A stretch of 9,654 nucleotides of DNA from an uncultured Burkholderiaceae bacterium (GTDB lineage Bacteria > Pseudomonadota > Gammaproteobacteria > Burkholderiales > Burkholderiaceae): positions 1-9,654 of the forward strand of contig CALMPB010000345.1 of assembly GCA_937871985.1 (NCBI GenBank). Direction: 5' to 3'. The notes under the pieces were generated by a model. The model was not told where the DNA came from. It made no database searches and saw only the letters and a program-made list of their open reading frames with translations. How positions within the stretch are numbered: position 1 is the stretch's first letter; every line of letters starts with the position of its first letter. A program made the translations under genes and the position numbers. Below are positions 1-5,413 of the stretch, piece after piece.

Positions 1-48
1 ACCCCCTGACCCCCAGTCAGGTGCGCTACCAAGCTGCGCCACATCCCG
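1..48 (-). tRNA. tRNA-Pro (anticodon GGG), 5' part, cut by the window edge
   Basis: Read on the minus strand from base 48, the sequence starts CGGGATGTGGCGCAG and continues through a D-arm (AGCTTGGTAGCGC). It then has an anticodon arm CCTGA-CTGGGGG-TCAGG, with a 7-base loop that gives anticodon GGG (proline). The variable loop, T-arm and 3' end lie beyond position 1, so only about the 5' two thirds is visible. tRNA-Pro genes are known integration targets in actinobacteria (pSAM2 is an example). However, the end facing this island is the tRNA 5' end, whereas such elements normally sit at the 3' side, so its role as attachment site here is unproven. Confidence 0.88.
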
Positions 49-129
49 TTATTCACTTACTTTGGGCCGACGAGAGGCTACTGCACTTGACCCCCAGGCG
101 TCCAAACGGTGCCGTCGACGCCGAAATCC

Positions 130-192
130 GCATGATTCTGCGGTTCAGATCAGGCAGAGCACGGCATGCAATGCAAGAGTTGCATGATTCTG
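130..192. repeat. 11-base direct repeat GCATGATTCTG
   Basis: GCATGATTCTG occurs at 130-140 and again at 182-192, with a period of 52 bases. The first copy lies in a small inverted repeat (CCGCA...TGCGG, 128-143). The second runs into the TGGTCCCC tandem. Repeats of this kind are common near integrase attachment sites, but no function can be read from the sequence itself. Confidence 0.5.
165..186. repeat. Inverted repeat CATGCAA / TTGCATG
   Basis: A perfect 7-base inverted repeat (165-171 and 180-186) is separated by 8 bases. There is no T-tract on either side, so a protein-binding site (excisionase, integrase or repressor) is more likely than a terminator. Confidence 0.4.
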
Positions 193-209
193 GTCCCCTT
201 TTGGTCCCC
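191..209. repeat. Tandem direct repeat TGGTCCCC-TTT-TGGTCCCC
   Basis: Two identical 8-base units (191-198 and 202-209) recur with an 11-base period, about one helical turn. This spacing is typical of paired protein-binding sites such as integrase arm-type sites. No binding protein can be assigned from sequence alone. Confidence 0.4.
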
Positions 210-253
210 GCGAAATGCTTGCAGAAGAGCGGACTCCGGCACTATGCCAAGAA

Positions 254-273
254 GCCGACCGGAACTGGTCGGC
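254..273 (-). terminator. Hairpin downstream of the TIR operon, possible terminator
   Basis: GCCGACC (254-260) and GGTCGGC (267-273) form a perfect 7-base stem with a 6-base loop. It starts 33 bases after the stop codon of the last gene of the minus-strand operon. On the minus strand the stem is followed by TTCTTGG, a weak U-tract. The position suits the end of the operon transcript; the poor U-tract keeps confidence moderate. Confidence 0.45.
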
Positions 274-306
274 GTCTGGCGACGTCGACAAATGATGATC
301 GCCGAT

Positions 307-936
307 TCATCTGAGCACGATTGCTCGCTCCCGGCGGCGCGCGGGCCGGGGAGAGGACATCTGGGCGCGGTCCCTTGCCTGGAACGCGCTGACTGGTTCA
401 CTCGTGTCATCGCCACGGCGCCGAAAACGAGCGACTCTGCTCGGCGTATCCCAGCTTGTCAAGATGGTACGAACACAAGCATCCTTGGCCGGCGCAAAAC
501 GACGTCCAAGAGCATCAACCACCCCAAAGAACACAATCCCGGAAGCAAGATCTAAGAACTCCTTCTGGATCGAGCACTCGACCCTGGTGCCAGGCTCCAG
601 CACCGAAGGGAGCGCGGACGGAACGATCTGGACGGTGGACACGATTCCGTTCTCAACAGACTCAACAACGATGGCCACCACCTGAACGGGGGTCCCACCG
701 GTGTTGCGAATTTCGACGGCTATGAGAACTTCTTCCCACAGCAAGTCATTTCCACGGGCCACCTGCATAGGCGTACCCCGGACGATCTCACGCTCATCTT
801 CGCTGATAGACCGATGCTCGACACCCGTGACGATCTCAAGCTTCACCCGGCGCGACCACCAGCTTCCCAATTGCGCAAGCGCAAGCGCAGTCGCAAGAAC
901 CGCGCCATAGATCGACAACACAACTTCGGCGCTCAT
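307..936 (-). CDS. Membrane-anchored protein of unknown function, last gene of the TIR operon
   Basis: The 209-residue product is not a family I recognise. Residues 4-27 form one hydrophobic helix followed by SRRVK, which predicts a single N-terminal membrane anchor with the rest in the cytoplasm. Residues about 31-160 look mainly beta, with an NTGGTPV turn (78-84) and EPGTRVE (114-120), resembling a small beta-sandwich. The last 40 or so residues are Arg/Ser/Pro-rich and look disordered. The ATG overlaps the stop of the upstream TIR gene by four bases (ATGA), so it is translationally coupled and presumably part of the same system. It could be a membrane partner or regulator of the SLATT protein, or an accessory dispensable for activity; that is inference. 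The C-terminal tail may be poorly conserved. Confidence 0.72.
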   Translation of the reverse strand: MSAEVVLSIYGAVLATALALAQLGSWWSRRVKLEIVTGVEHRSISEDEREIVRGTPMQVARGNDLLWEEVLIAVEIRNTGGTPVQVVAIVVESVENGIVSTVQIVPSALPSVLEPGTRVECSIQKEFLDLASGIVFFGVVDALGRRFAPAKDACVRTILTSWDTPSRVARFRRRGDDTSEPVSAFQARDRAQMSSPRPARRRERAIVLR

Positions 937-1517
937 GGCCTCACACGGGTCTTGCTCGCGATCGACGCCGTTCTCTTCTCGAAGGCCAGCTCAATGTAGC
1001 CTCCCGGACTCGCTTCGAAATCCTCCCAGCGAACGAGCACGCAATATCGCTCATCCTCGGCGTGAGAACATTTTCCGTTCGGAATGTAGTAGTTATAGCT
1101 GAACTCCGAAACAACCGTGCTGTCGTTCACGGAGACAAGGTTGTGCGTGCCATCACATTGGGAACACGAGTACTTTCCACCAAAAACCCGGTCTTGCACC
1201 CCTGGTAGCACAACCCCTAAGATTCCATTCTTCGAGTGGGCCTCAGAACTGTATAGCGAGGCTTGAAGTTCGCGCTTGATGAAGCGTTGCTCGTATGCGC
1301 CCCGATCTTCGGAGCTGTATTCTCCGATGAGGAAAATAGTGACGGTGGAATCGTAGAGATAATCAGCTCGTATACGCCGCATGATGTAGTCCTCGTCCTC
1401 CGAGTTGATCGGATCATTGAGCGACTTATCCACGTAGTCCAGATTATCCATGGCCTGAATAGCAGTCTTATAGGCCAAGTCCTCAGTTTTAAAGGAAATG
1501 TAGACCTTTCTACCCAT
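933..1517 (-). CDS. TIR-like (MTH538/ThsB-type, DUF1863) protein with a C-terminal Cys-rich extension
   Basis: The 194-residue product begins with the TIR beta-1 motif KVYISFK (residues 4-10). It continues with DKSLNDPINSEDEDYI (30-45), TVTIFLIG (58-65) and FIKREL (79-84, including a conserved-position Glu), then NGILGVVLP (97-105). This order matches the TIR-like family that includes Thoeris ThsB; known members make NAD-derived cyclic or conjugated ADP-ribose signals on infection. After the core comes an extension with Cys at 118, 121, 150 and 159 and His at 125 and 152, then RWEDF. I chose ATG 1517 over GTG 1541: AAGGGGGA lies 7 bases upstream of the ATG and inside the frame of the longer version. 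The start overlaps the end of the SLATT gene by 8 bases and the stop overlaps the next gene as ATGA. Base composition is markedly AT-richer than the neighbours. Catalytic activity is not shown. Confidence 0.85.
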   Translation of the reverse strand: MGRKVYISFKTEDLAYKTAIQAMDNLDYVDKSLNDPINSEDEDYIMRRIRADYLYDSTVTIFLIGEYSSEDRGAYEQRFIKRELQASLYSSEAHSKNGILGVVLPGVQDRVFGGKYSCSQCDGTHNLVSVNDSTVVSEFSYNYYIPNGKCSHAEDERYCVLVRWEDFEASPGGYIELAFEKRTASIASKTRVRP

Positions 1518-2454
1518 CTCTGCTTCCCCCTTGCTCGACACCGGGAACCCGCTCGCTTCCCCGAGAGGCGAGCCACATTGTGTGCTCGCGACTGATTGCT
1601 TCCTCGGCGTCGGCCACTGCCTGCGGCCACTTCTGCTCGACTACGGAACCCAAGGTCTCTTCCTGGAGTGCGAGCTCAACCGCCGCTACGCGGTATGCCG
1701 AAGTAAGTTGGGAGTGCTGCTTGATCGCCAGCCAAGCAGCTCCCGATGCGATGAGGGCGGCGATGATGCCCGCAAAATCGACAATACGATCCGCCTGTAG
1801 CGCAAGAGCAGCGGCTACAACTGCTCCGAACTCCCCGACGAGGAGAACGTATCTTCCGCCTGTTGCCCATGCAGCGTTGGATCTTGCCTTGTCCGAATAC
1901 CATTTGCGCTGATCTCTGGTGCGAAGCTGGAGATAGGCATCTCGCCTCGTCTCGAAGTTGGCGGCACGCAGTTGCTTCATCGAGGGGGTAACGACGAGGG
2001 GCTTAGAACTAAGGTCCAGTCGATCCTTGCCCTTGTCCAACACCTGTGAAATTCGCTTACGTAGAAGCGATTCTGCTTCGTCGTCCTGCAGCGTGGGTGG
2101 AAATGGCTGTCCCCCAACCGCGTAACGCCAAGCGAGCGTCTTCGTTGACTCGGCTATAGCGCGCCCCGCATACCATGCCCGCTCAGGCTGAACGGTTATC
2201 AACGCTAGTTCTGATACTCCTGCGATGAAGAAGGCGATGAGCACCACCCATCCGAGCCACTCGCCTTGAAAGGCAAGAATCGCGATCGCCCCGGCTATGG
2301 CCGCAACAAGGAGTGAGATCAAGCGCACGGCGCTAAGCACAAGATATGCCTTCTGGCCTTTCCCGGATGCCTGATCGGCCGCGTCATGAACGCCTGGAAG
2401 CTCCATCGAGCACTCCTCACTCGCCTCGTCGCCATCAGAATGAACAGCTGTCAT
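1510..2454 (-). CDS. SLATT/DUF4231-type four-helix membrane protein, predicted pore-forming effector
   Basis: The 314-residue protein has two helical membrane pairs, at about 38-62 and 66-88, and 201-221 and 224-244. Each pair is tied to a SLATT-like motif: ERAWYAGRAIAESTKTLAWR (91-110) and RTRDQRKWYSDKARSNAAW (178-196). The W-Y-x(2)-K-A and DUF4231-style A-W-R-Y signatures match SLATT proteins. Established work by Aravind and colleagues predicts that these are membrane effectors of nucleotide-activated defence systems, killing the infected cell by permeabilisation. No sensor domain is fused, so the signal would have to come from the two flanking TIR genes. ATG 2454 overlaps the upstream stop (ATGA) and has no clear ribosome binding site. 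An alternative in-frame ATG at 2406 has GAGGAG 6 bases upstream and would shorten the protein by 16 non-conserved residues. Confidence 0.82.
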   Translation of the reverse strand: MTAVHSDGDEASEECSMELPGVHDAADQASGKGQKAYLVLSAVRLISLLVAAIAGAIAILAFQGEWLGWVVLIAFFIAGVSELALITVQPERAWYAGRAIAESTKTLAWRYAVGGQPFPPTLQDDEAESLLRKRISQVLDKGKDRLDLSSKPLVVTPSMKQLRAANFETRRDAYLQLRTRDQRKWYSDKARSNAAWATGGRYVLLVGEFGAVVAAALALQADRIVDFAGIIAALIASGAAWLAIKQHSQLTSAYRVAAVELALQEETLGSVVEQKWPQAVADAEEAISREHTMWLASRGSERVPGVEQGGSRDG

Positions 2455-2912
2455 CGCGTGCAGGTGCTCATAGTGTTGGTAGGCATTGAACGCCCTCTGC
2501 TGGTAGCCGCAATGGCTCGCTCGATAGCGTCGTCGAACTGATTGACGTCAGATGGCTCGTTCCAACTGAGAATCTCGGCCCCGTATTCCGTCAAGCCGTC
2601 AGGCACAGGTGCATCGGGATCGATTCGTATGCCTATGATTCCCTTCCCCTGCTCCTTGCTCCATTGGATCTCTTTTTCGACCCACTCGCTCTGCGCCGTC
2701 TCCTTGCCGATGAGCACGATCGTCGCCGATGACCCCTTGATTCTCTCCTTGATCTTCCGGCTGATGTAGTCGGCGTCCTGGCTCTTTACAGGGTCGAGCA
2801 AGTGTCGTCCGGTGAAGTCCACGTTGACGTTCTTGTTATAGGTCATCAAGTTGAGACCACGAGCCTTCATCTGATCGGCATGTTGGTAGCTGATGAACAC
2901 GCGGCGGGTCAT
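2451..2912 (-). CDS. TIR-like (MTH538/ThsB-type, DUF1863) protein, compact form
   Basis: The 153-residue product is almost entirely one TIR-like domain: RRVFISYQHAD (3-13), NVDFTGRHLLDPVKSQD (30-46), YISRKIKERIKGSSATIVLI (49-68), SEWVEKEI (75-82, with the usual late Glu at 81) and GKGIIGIRID (89-98). The pattern FISY-x-H-xD, SS-x-TIVLIG and S-x-WV-x(2)-EI is the hallmark of the ThsB/MTH538 family. Known ThsB proteins sense phage and build an ADP-ribose-based messenger from NAD+. Length is close to a minimal domain, with no extra effector or sensor. It is the second gene of the operon, overlapping both neighbours by ATGA. Together with the longer TIR gene downstream it brackets the membrane effector. 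Whether it is an active enzyme or a scaffold cannot be told from sequence alone. Confidence 0.88.
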   Translation of the reverse strand: MTRRVFISYQHADQMKARGLNLMTYNKNVNVDFTGRHLLDPVKSQDADYISRKIKERIKGSSATIVLIGKETAQSEWVEKEIQWSKEQGKGIIGIRIDPDAPVPDGLTEYGAEILSWNEPSDVNQFDDAIERAIAATSRGRSMPTNTMSTCTR

Positions 2913-3715
2913 GCGTCATCCTCGGCAGGCATAAGAGTCGCCATCTGCTTACAGAGAGGGCATCTCTTCAACAGGGCTCCGCTCTTGATGAGGTATCCGC
3001 ACTCGCGGCAGCGCCACTTACGGTTCTTGGAGCTGTTCGGAACCTTGGACAGTTCTGCGTCAGTCTGGTAATAGTCGGCAGCGTCCGCCCAGGTAAACCC
3101 GGCCTCTCTCCCCCACGAGGGGTAGGCGTATCCGGATCGGGCGCGGGCGAAGCTCTCTACCCGGGCCACCTCGCCGAGGTAATCAGATGTACGGTCTGGC
3201 CGTTCGTCACAGAGGGAACGTAGCGCTGAGGTCGTCTCAACGTCTATCGGCTTCATTGTCCGGAACTGCGCAGAACAGATTGTCGCCAGCGGCTCGGGGA
3301 GGTCGGACGCCAAGACTGGGTCGATAAAACGCATGGACGCTGCCGCGAGCGCGTAGTCGCGATTCACTGCCCCTTGAGTACCCTCGGTGTACCAACCGAC
3401 GTGGTAGTAGCCGGACACAACACGACCTTGGTGCTTCCTTCTAGTCGTGAGAAAGAACACGGTCGCCGCGCCATCATTGACGATGCGGTTCCGCATCGAT
3501 GGCTCACACGTGGAAAACAGCCCGTAGGTCCCGGTTTCGATGTTTGGATCACTCTTGTTGTCGGCAGGCCGAGTGATCTCGCGAACCGGCCATCGAGCGA
3601 GAGGTTCCGAAAAGTAGACAGAGAGGTATCCACGCCCAGCGTCCGATAGCTCTCGCCACGGGTCGCCCAGGCGACGCGCCGTCCCGCCTCCCGCCATGAC
3701 CCCGTCATCTCGCAT
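2909..3715 (-). CDS. Zn-ribbon protein of unknown function with a possible PUA-like N-terminal domain; first gene of the TIR operon
   Basis: I do not recognise this 268-residue protein. What can be seen is a C-terminal rubredoxin-like zinc ribbon, CREC (236-239) and CPLC (252-255), spaced 12 residues apart. A mostly beta N-terminal region contains TYGLFSTCEPSMRNRIVNDG (63-82), ATVFFLTTRRK (84-94) and GRVVSGYYHVGWY (97-109). The strand pattern and the G-Y-Y-x-V-G-W-Y motif recall PUA-superfamily readers of modified bases (EVE/YTH/ASCH), but this is only a resemblance. It leads the TIR operon and faces the nucleotide-enzyme genes across a 67-base divergent promoter, so a sensor or adaptor role between the two halves is plausible. 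ATG 3715 is preferred because a TAGCAT box ends 6 bases upstream, fitting a leaderless transcript. In-frame ATG 3697, preceded by GGGG, is an alternative. Confidence 0.78.
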   Translation of the reverse strand: MRDDGVMAGGGTARRLGDPWRELSDAGRGYLSVYFSEPLARWPVREITRPADNKSDPNIETGTYGLFSTCEPSMRNRIVNDGAATVFFLTTRRKHQGRVVSGYYHVGWYTEGTQGAVNRDYALAAASMRFIDPVLASDLPEPLATICSAQFRTMKPIDVETTSALRSLCDERPDRTSDYLGEVARVESFARARSGYAYPSWGREAGFTWADAADYYQTDAELSKVPNSSKNRKWRCRECGYLIKSGALLKRCPLCKQMATLMPAEDDA

Positions 3716-3782
3716 ACCTTGATGCTAGGGGTGACCTCTGACACATCCCGGGAGCCACGCTGGATGGAGCGGAGGAGCTGGG
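3716..3782. promoter_or_regulatory. Divergent promoter region between the TIR operon and the nucleotide-enzyme genes
   Basis: The 67 bases must drive both operons. For the minus strand, TAGCAT (3727-3722) matches the -10 consensus at its outer positions and leaves six bases before ATG 3715, so transcription could begin at the A of the start codon. I see no good -35 box for it. For the plus strand, GGAGGAG (3771-3777) is a strong ribosome binding site 5 bases before ATG 3783; no clear -10 box is visible. An 8-base palindrome TCCCGGGA (3746-3753) in the middle could be an operator that controls both directions; that is inference. Confidence 0.5.
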
Positions 3783-4406
3783 ATGTCTGAGACAGGCCTC
3801 GTCATCCGACCAGGTGCCGTCGTCGTCTTCGAGGGACTCGACCGAACCGGGAAGTCGACGCAGCTAGAGCGACTCCGAATTGCGGTTGGGAACGGTTCGA
3901 CGGTGTTCGCCCACATGCCGAGCGGTTTCACTCCGTTCACCAAGAGCTTGTACACGGCGCTGGAGGGCGCAACCGTAAACGAGAGACCCAAGTCAGGTCT
4001 GGCGCAGCAACTCGCTCATCTTGCGTGTCATGCTGAGTCGATCCGAGAACTTGAGCGGGCGGTCGAGATGCAGTCGTTGATCCTCGATCGCTGGTGGTGG
4101 TCGACGCTCGCCTACGGGTGGTATGGCGGATCGGTGGAACAATCCGGGTTGTCCGAGGGGAGCTTCCGCGAGCTCATCAAGACGATCTGGGCGCCTATCG
4201 TCCCATCGGTCGTGTTTGTATTCCTTGAACCTCATCATGTTGACGGCAACAACACAGAGGGCGTAGAGGCGGGTTACCGTGCGCTCATCGAAGAGCACTC
4301 TGATCTCGCGGTTGTCATTCCGAGCGGCAGCGAAGAGTCAACATACGCTTTGGTAACAGCAAGTCTCCTCGAACGTGGACTTGCTTACCTGGGACAAGCA
4401 CGGTGA
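3783..4406 (+). CDS. Thymidylate-kinase-like P-loop (deoxy)nucleoside monophosphate kinase
   Basis: The 207-residue protein has the dTMP-kinase layout. VVVFEGLDRTGKST (13-26) holds the Walker A motif, HMPSGFTPFTKSLYTAL (44-60) sits where the dTMP-binding REPGGT segment normally lies, and DRWWWSTLAYGW (102-113) replaces the usual DRY-x(3)-S-x-AYQ motif. VVFVFLEP (143-150) is the strand before the LID. The family phosphorylates dTMP to dTDP with ATP. The altered REPGG and DRY segments suggest a changed base pocket, fitting a modified pyrimidine monophosphate, but that is inference. GGAGGAG lies 5 bases before the ATG. The stop is 6 bases before the GTG of the thymidylate-synthase-like gene, so the two are one transcript and probably act in consecutive steps. 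It is unlikely to be the housekeeping tmk, given the divergent motifs and the island context. Confidence 0.85.
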   Translation: MSETGLVIRPGAVVVFEGLDRTGKSTQLERLRIAVGNGSTVFAHMPSGFTPFTKSLYTALEGATVNERPKSGLAQQLAHLACHAESIRELERAVEMQSLILDRWWWSTLAYGWYGGSVEQSGLSEGSFRELIKTIWAPIVPSVVFVFLEPHHVDGNNTEGVEAGYRALIEEHSDLAVVIPSGSEESTYALVTASLLERGLAYLGQAR

Positions 4407-4412
4407 CCTTTC

Positions 4413-5405
4413 GTGACCGTCTACAAGGATGCCCAAACCGCCTTCGTGGAGGAACTGAGATGCATCATCGACGCCGGCGAGACCATCAAGGTCCGCGGCG
4501 AGACCACACGTGAGTTGCGAGCGCGGCTCATCGAGATCTCAAACGTCCGCGCCAGGCATGTCATCGTGCCCCACCGGCACAACAATGTGTTTGCCTCCAT
4601 CGCCGAGAGCATGTGGGTGATCTGCGGGCGTAACGACCTGGACTACCTTGGCGCGTATCTGCGGCGCGCCTCCGATTTTTCTGACGACGGGGTTACCTGG
4701 AGAGCGGGTTACGGTCCGCGAATACGCGACTGGAACGGCATCGACCAGCTCTCGGAGGTTCTCAAGATCCTCCGCTCCGACCCGTCCTCTCGGCGTGCGG
4801 TCATCAGCATCTACGACCCAGATCGCGACTTCGTCGCCAGCCGCGATATCCCATGCAATAACTGGCTCCACTTCCTAGTCCGAGACGGGCACCTCGATCT
4901 TCATGTCGCGGCGCGCAGTACCGATATCTGGTGGGGGTTTTCGGGTATCAACACCTTCGAGTGGACCCTGTTGCTCGAAATAATGGCCCGCTGGCTCGGC
5001 CACGACCCCGGCCGCCTCGTCTTCTTCAGTTCTTCTCTGCACCTGTACGAGCGGCACTTCGACAAGGCCTCCCAGGTCGTGCTCGCACAGCCGACTTCGG
5101 GCGAGCTTCCCAACGAGGAGCCACAGGCTCGATTCGATACCGACTGGGAGAAGTCAAGTGGTGAGTTCGAAGAATGGATGCGGCTCGAAACTCAGTTGCG
5201 TTCCGGACACAACCTCAAGCAGCTCGAGTGTCGCCTGTCTGACCCCCTCCTGATTGCCTACATTCGCATGATCGACGTGTTCTGGGTAGCGAAACGCGGA
5301 GCCGAATCTGATCTTCTTGATGAGTTGATCAGAGAAGTCGGGGACAGTGCCCTGATGGCCGCCGCGACCGAGTATTTTGCTCGCCACCACCACCAGCAGC
5401 ACTGA
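4413..5405 (+). CDS. Thymidylate synthase / pyrimidine hydroxymethylase family protein
   Basis: The 330-residue protein shows the ThyA fold order. SIAESMWVICG (62-72) includes the active-site Glu at 65. WRAGYGPRIRDW (96-107) and DQLSEVLKILRSDPSSRR (111-128) follow, the latter with the phosphate-binding Arg pair. DIPCNNW (145-151) carries the catalytic Cys148, and RSTDIWWGFSGINTFEW (168-184) carries the nucleotide-binding Ser/Asp and an Asn at 180. The family methylates or hydroxymethylates C5 of dUMP or dCMP using methylene-tetrahydrofolate; phage relatives make 5-hydroxymethyl-dUMP or -dCMP. The Asn at 180 suggests a uracil rather than cytosine substrate, since dCMP hydroxymethylase of T4 has Asp there; the alignment has a one-residue insertion, so this is tentative. 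The last 120 residues, with EEWMRLETQLRSGH, do not resemble ThyA. The start is GTG with no strong ribosome binding site, 6 bases after the kinase stop, suggesting coupling. Confidence 0.85.
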   Translation: MTVYKDAQTAFVEELRCIIDAGETIKVRGETTRELRARLIEISNVRARHVIVPHRHNNVFASIAESMWVICGRNDLDYLGAYLRRASDFSDDGVTWRAGYGPRIRDWNGIDQLSEVLKILRSDPSSRRAVISIYDPDRDFVASRDIPCNNWLHFLVRDGHLDLHVAARSTDIWWGFSGINTFEWTLLLEIMARWLGHDPGRLVFFSSSLHLYERHFDKASQVVLAQPTSGELPNEEPQARFDTDWEKSSGEFEEWMRLETQLRSGHNLKQLECRLSDPLLIAYIRMIDVFWVAKRGAESDLLDELIREVGDSALMAAATEYFARHHHQQH

Positions 5406-5413
5406 AACCGGGC

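Larger units (their letters stand above)
49..306. other. Non-coding stretch between tRNA-Pro and the TIR operon
   Basis: I see no convincing gene here; the short open frames lack ribosome binding sites and recognisable protein content. The stretch does hold an unusual density of short repeats, listed separately: an 11-base direct repeat, a tandem TGGTCCCC pair, a CATGCAA/TTGCATG inverted repeat and a terminator-like hairpin. It also contains a second copy (88-97) of the decamer TGACCCCCAG from the tRNA anticodon region (7-16). This kind of repeat clustering beside a tRNA fits an attachment region or an element end, but that is inference. Confidence 0.5.

Noticed and set aside
1518..1541. GTG 1541 as start of the second TIR protein
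   Set aside because: The ribosome binding site AAGGGGGA lies within these codons and is well spaced for ATG 1517, where the TIR domain begins.
3783..5405. Housekeeping tmk-thyA pair
   Set aside because: The kinase lacks the standard REPGG and DRY motifs and the synthase has a non-ThyA C-terminal third; both sit in an island with TIR and integrase genes rather than with dihydrofolate reductase.
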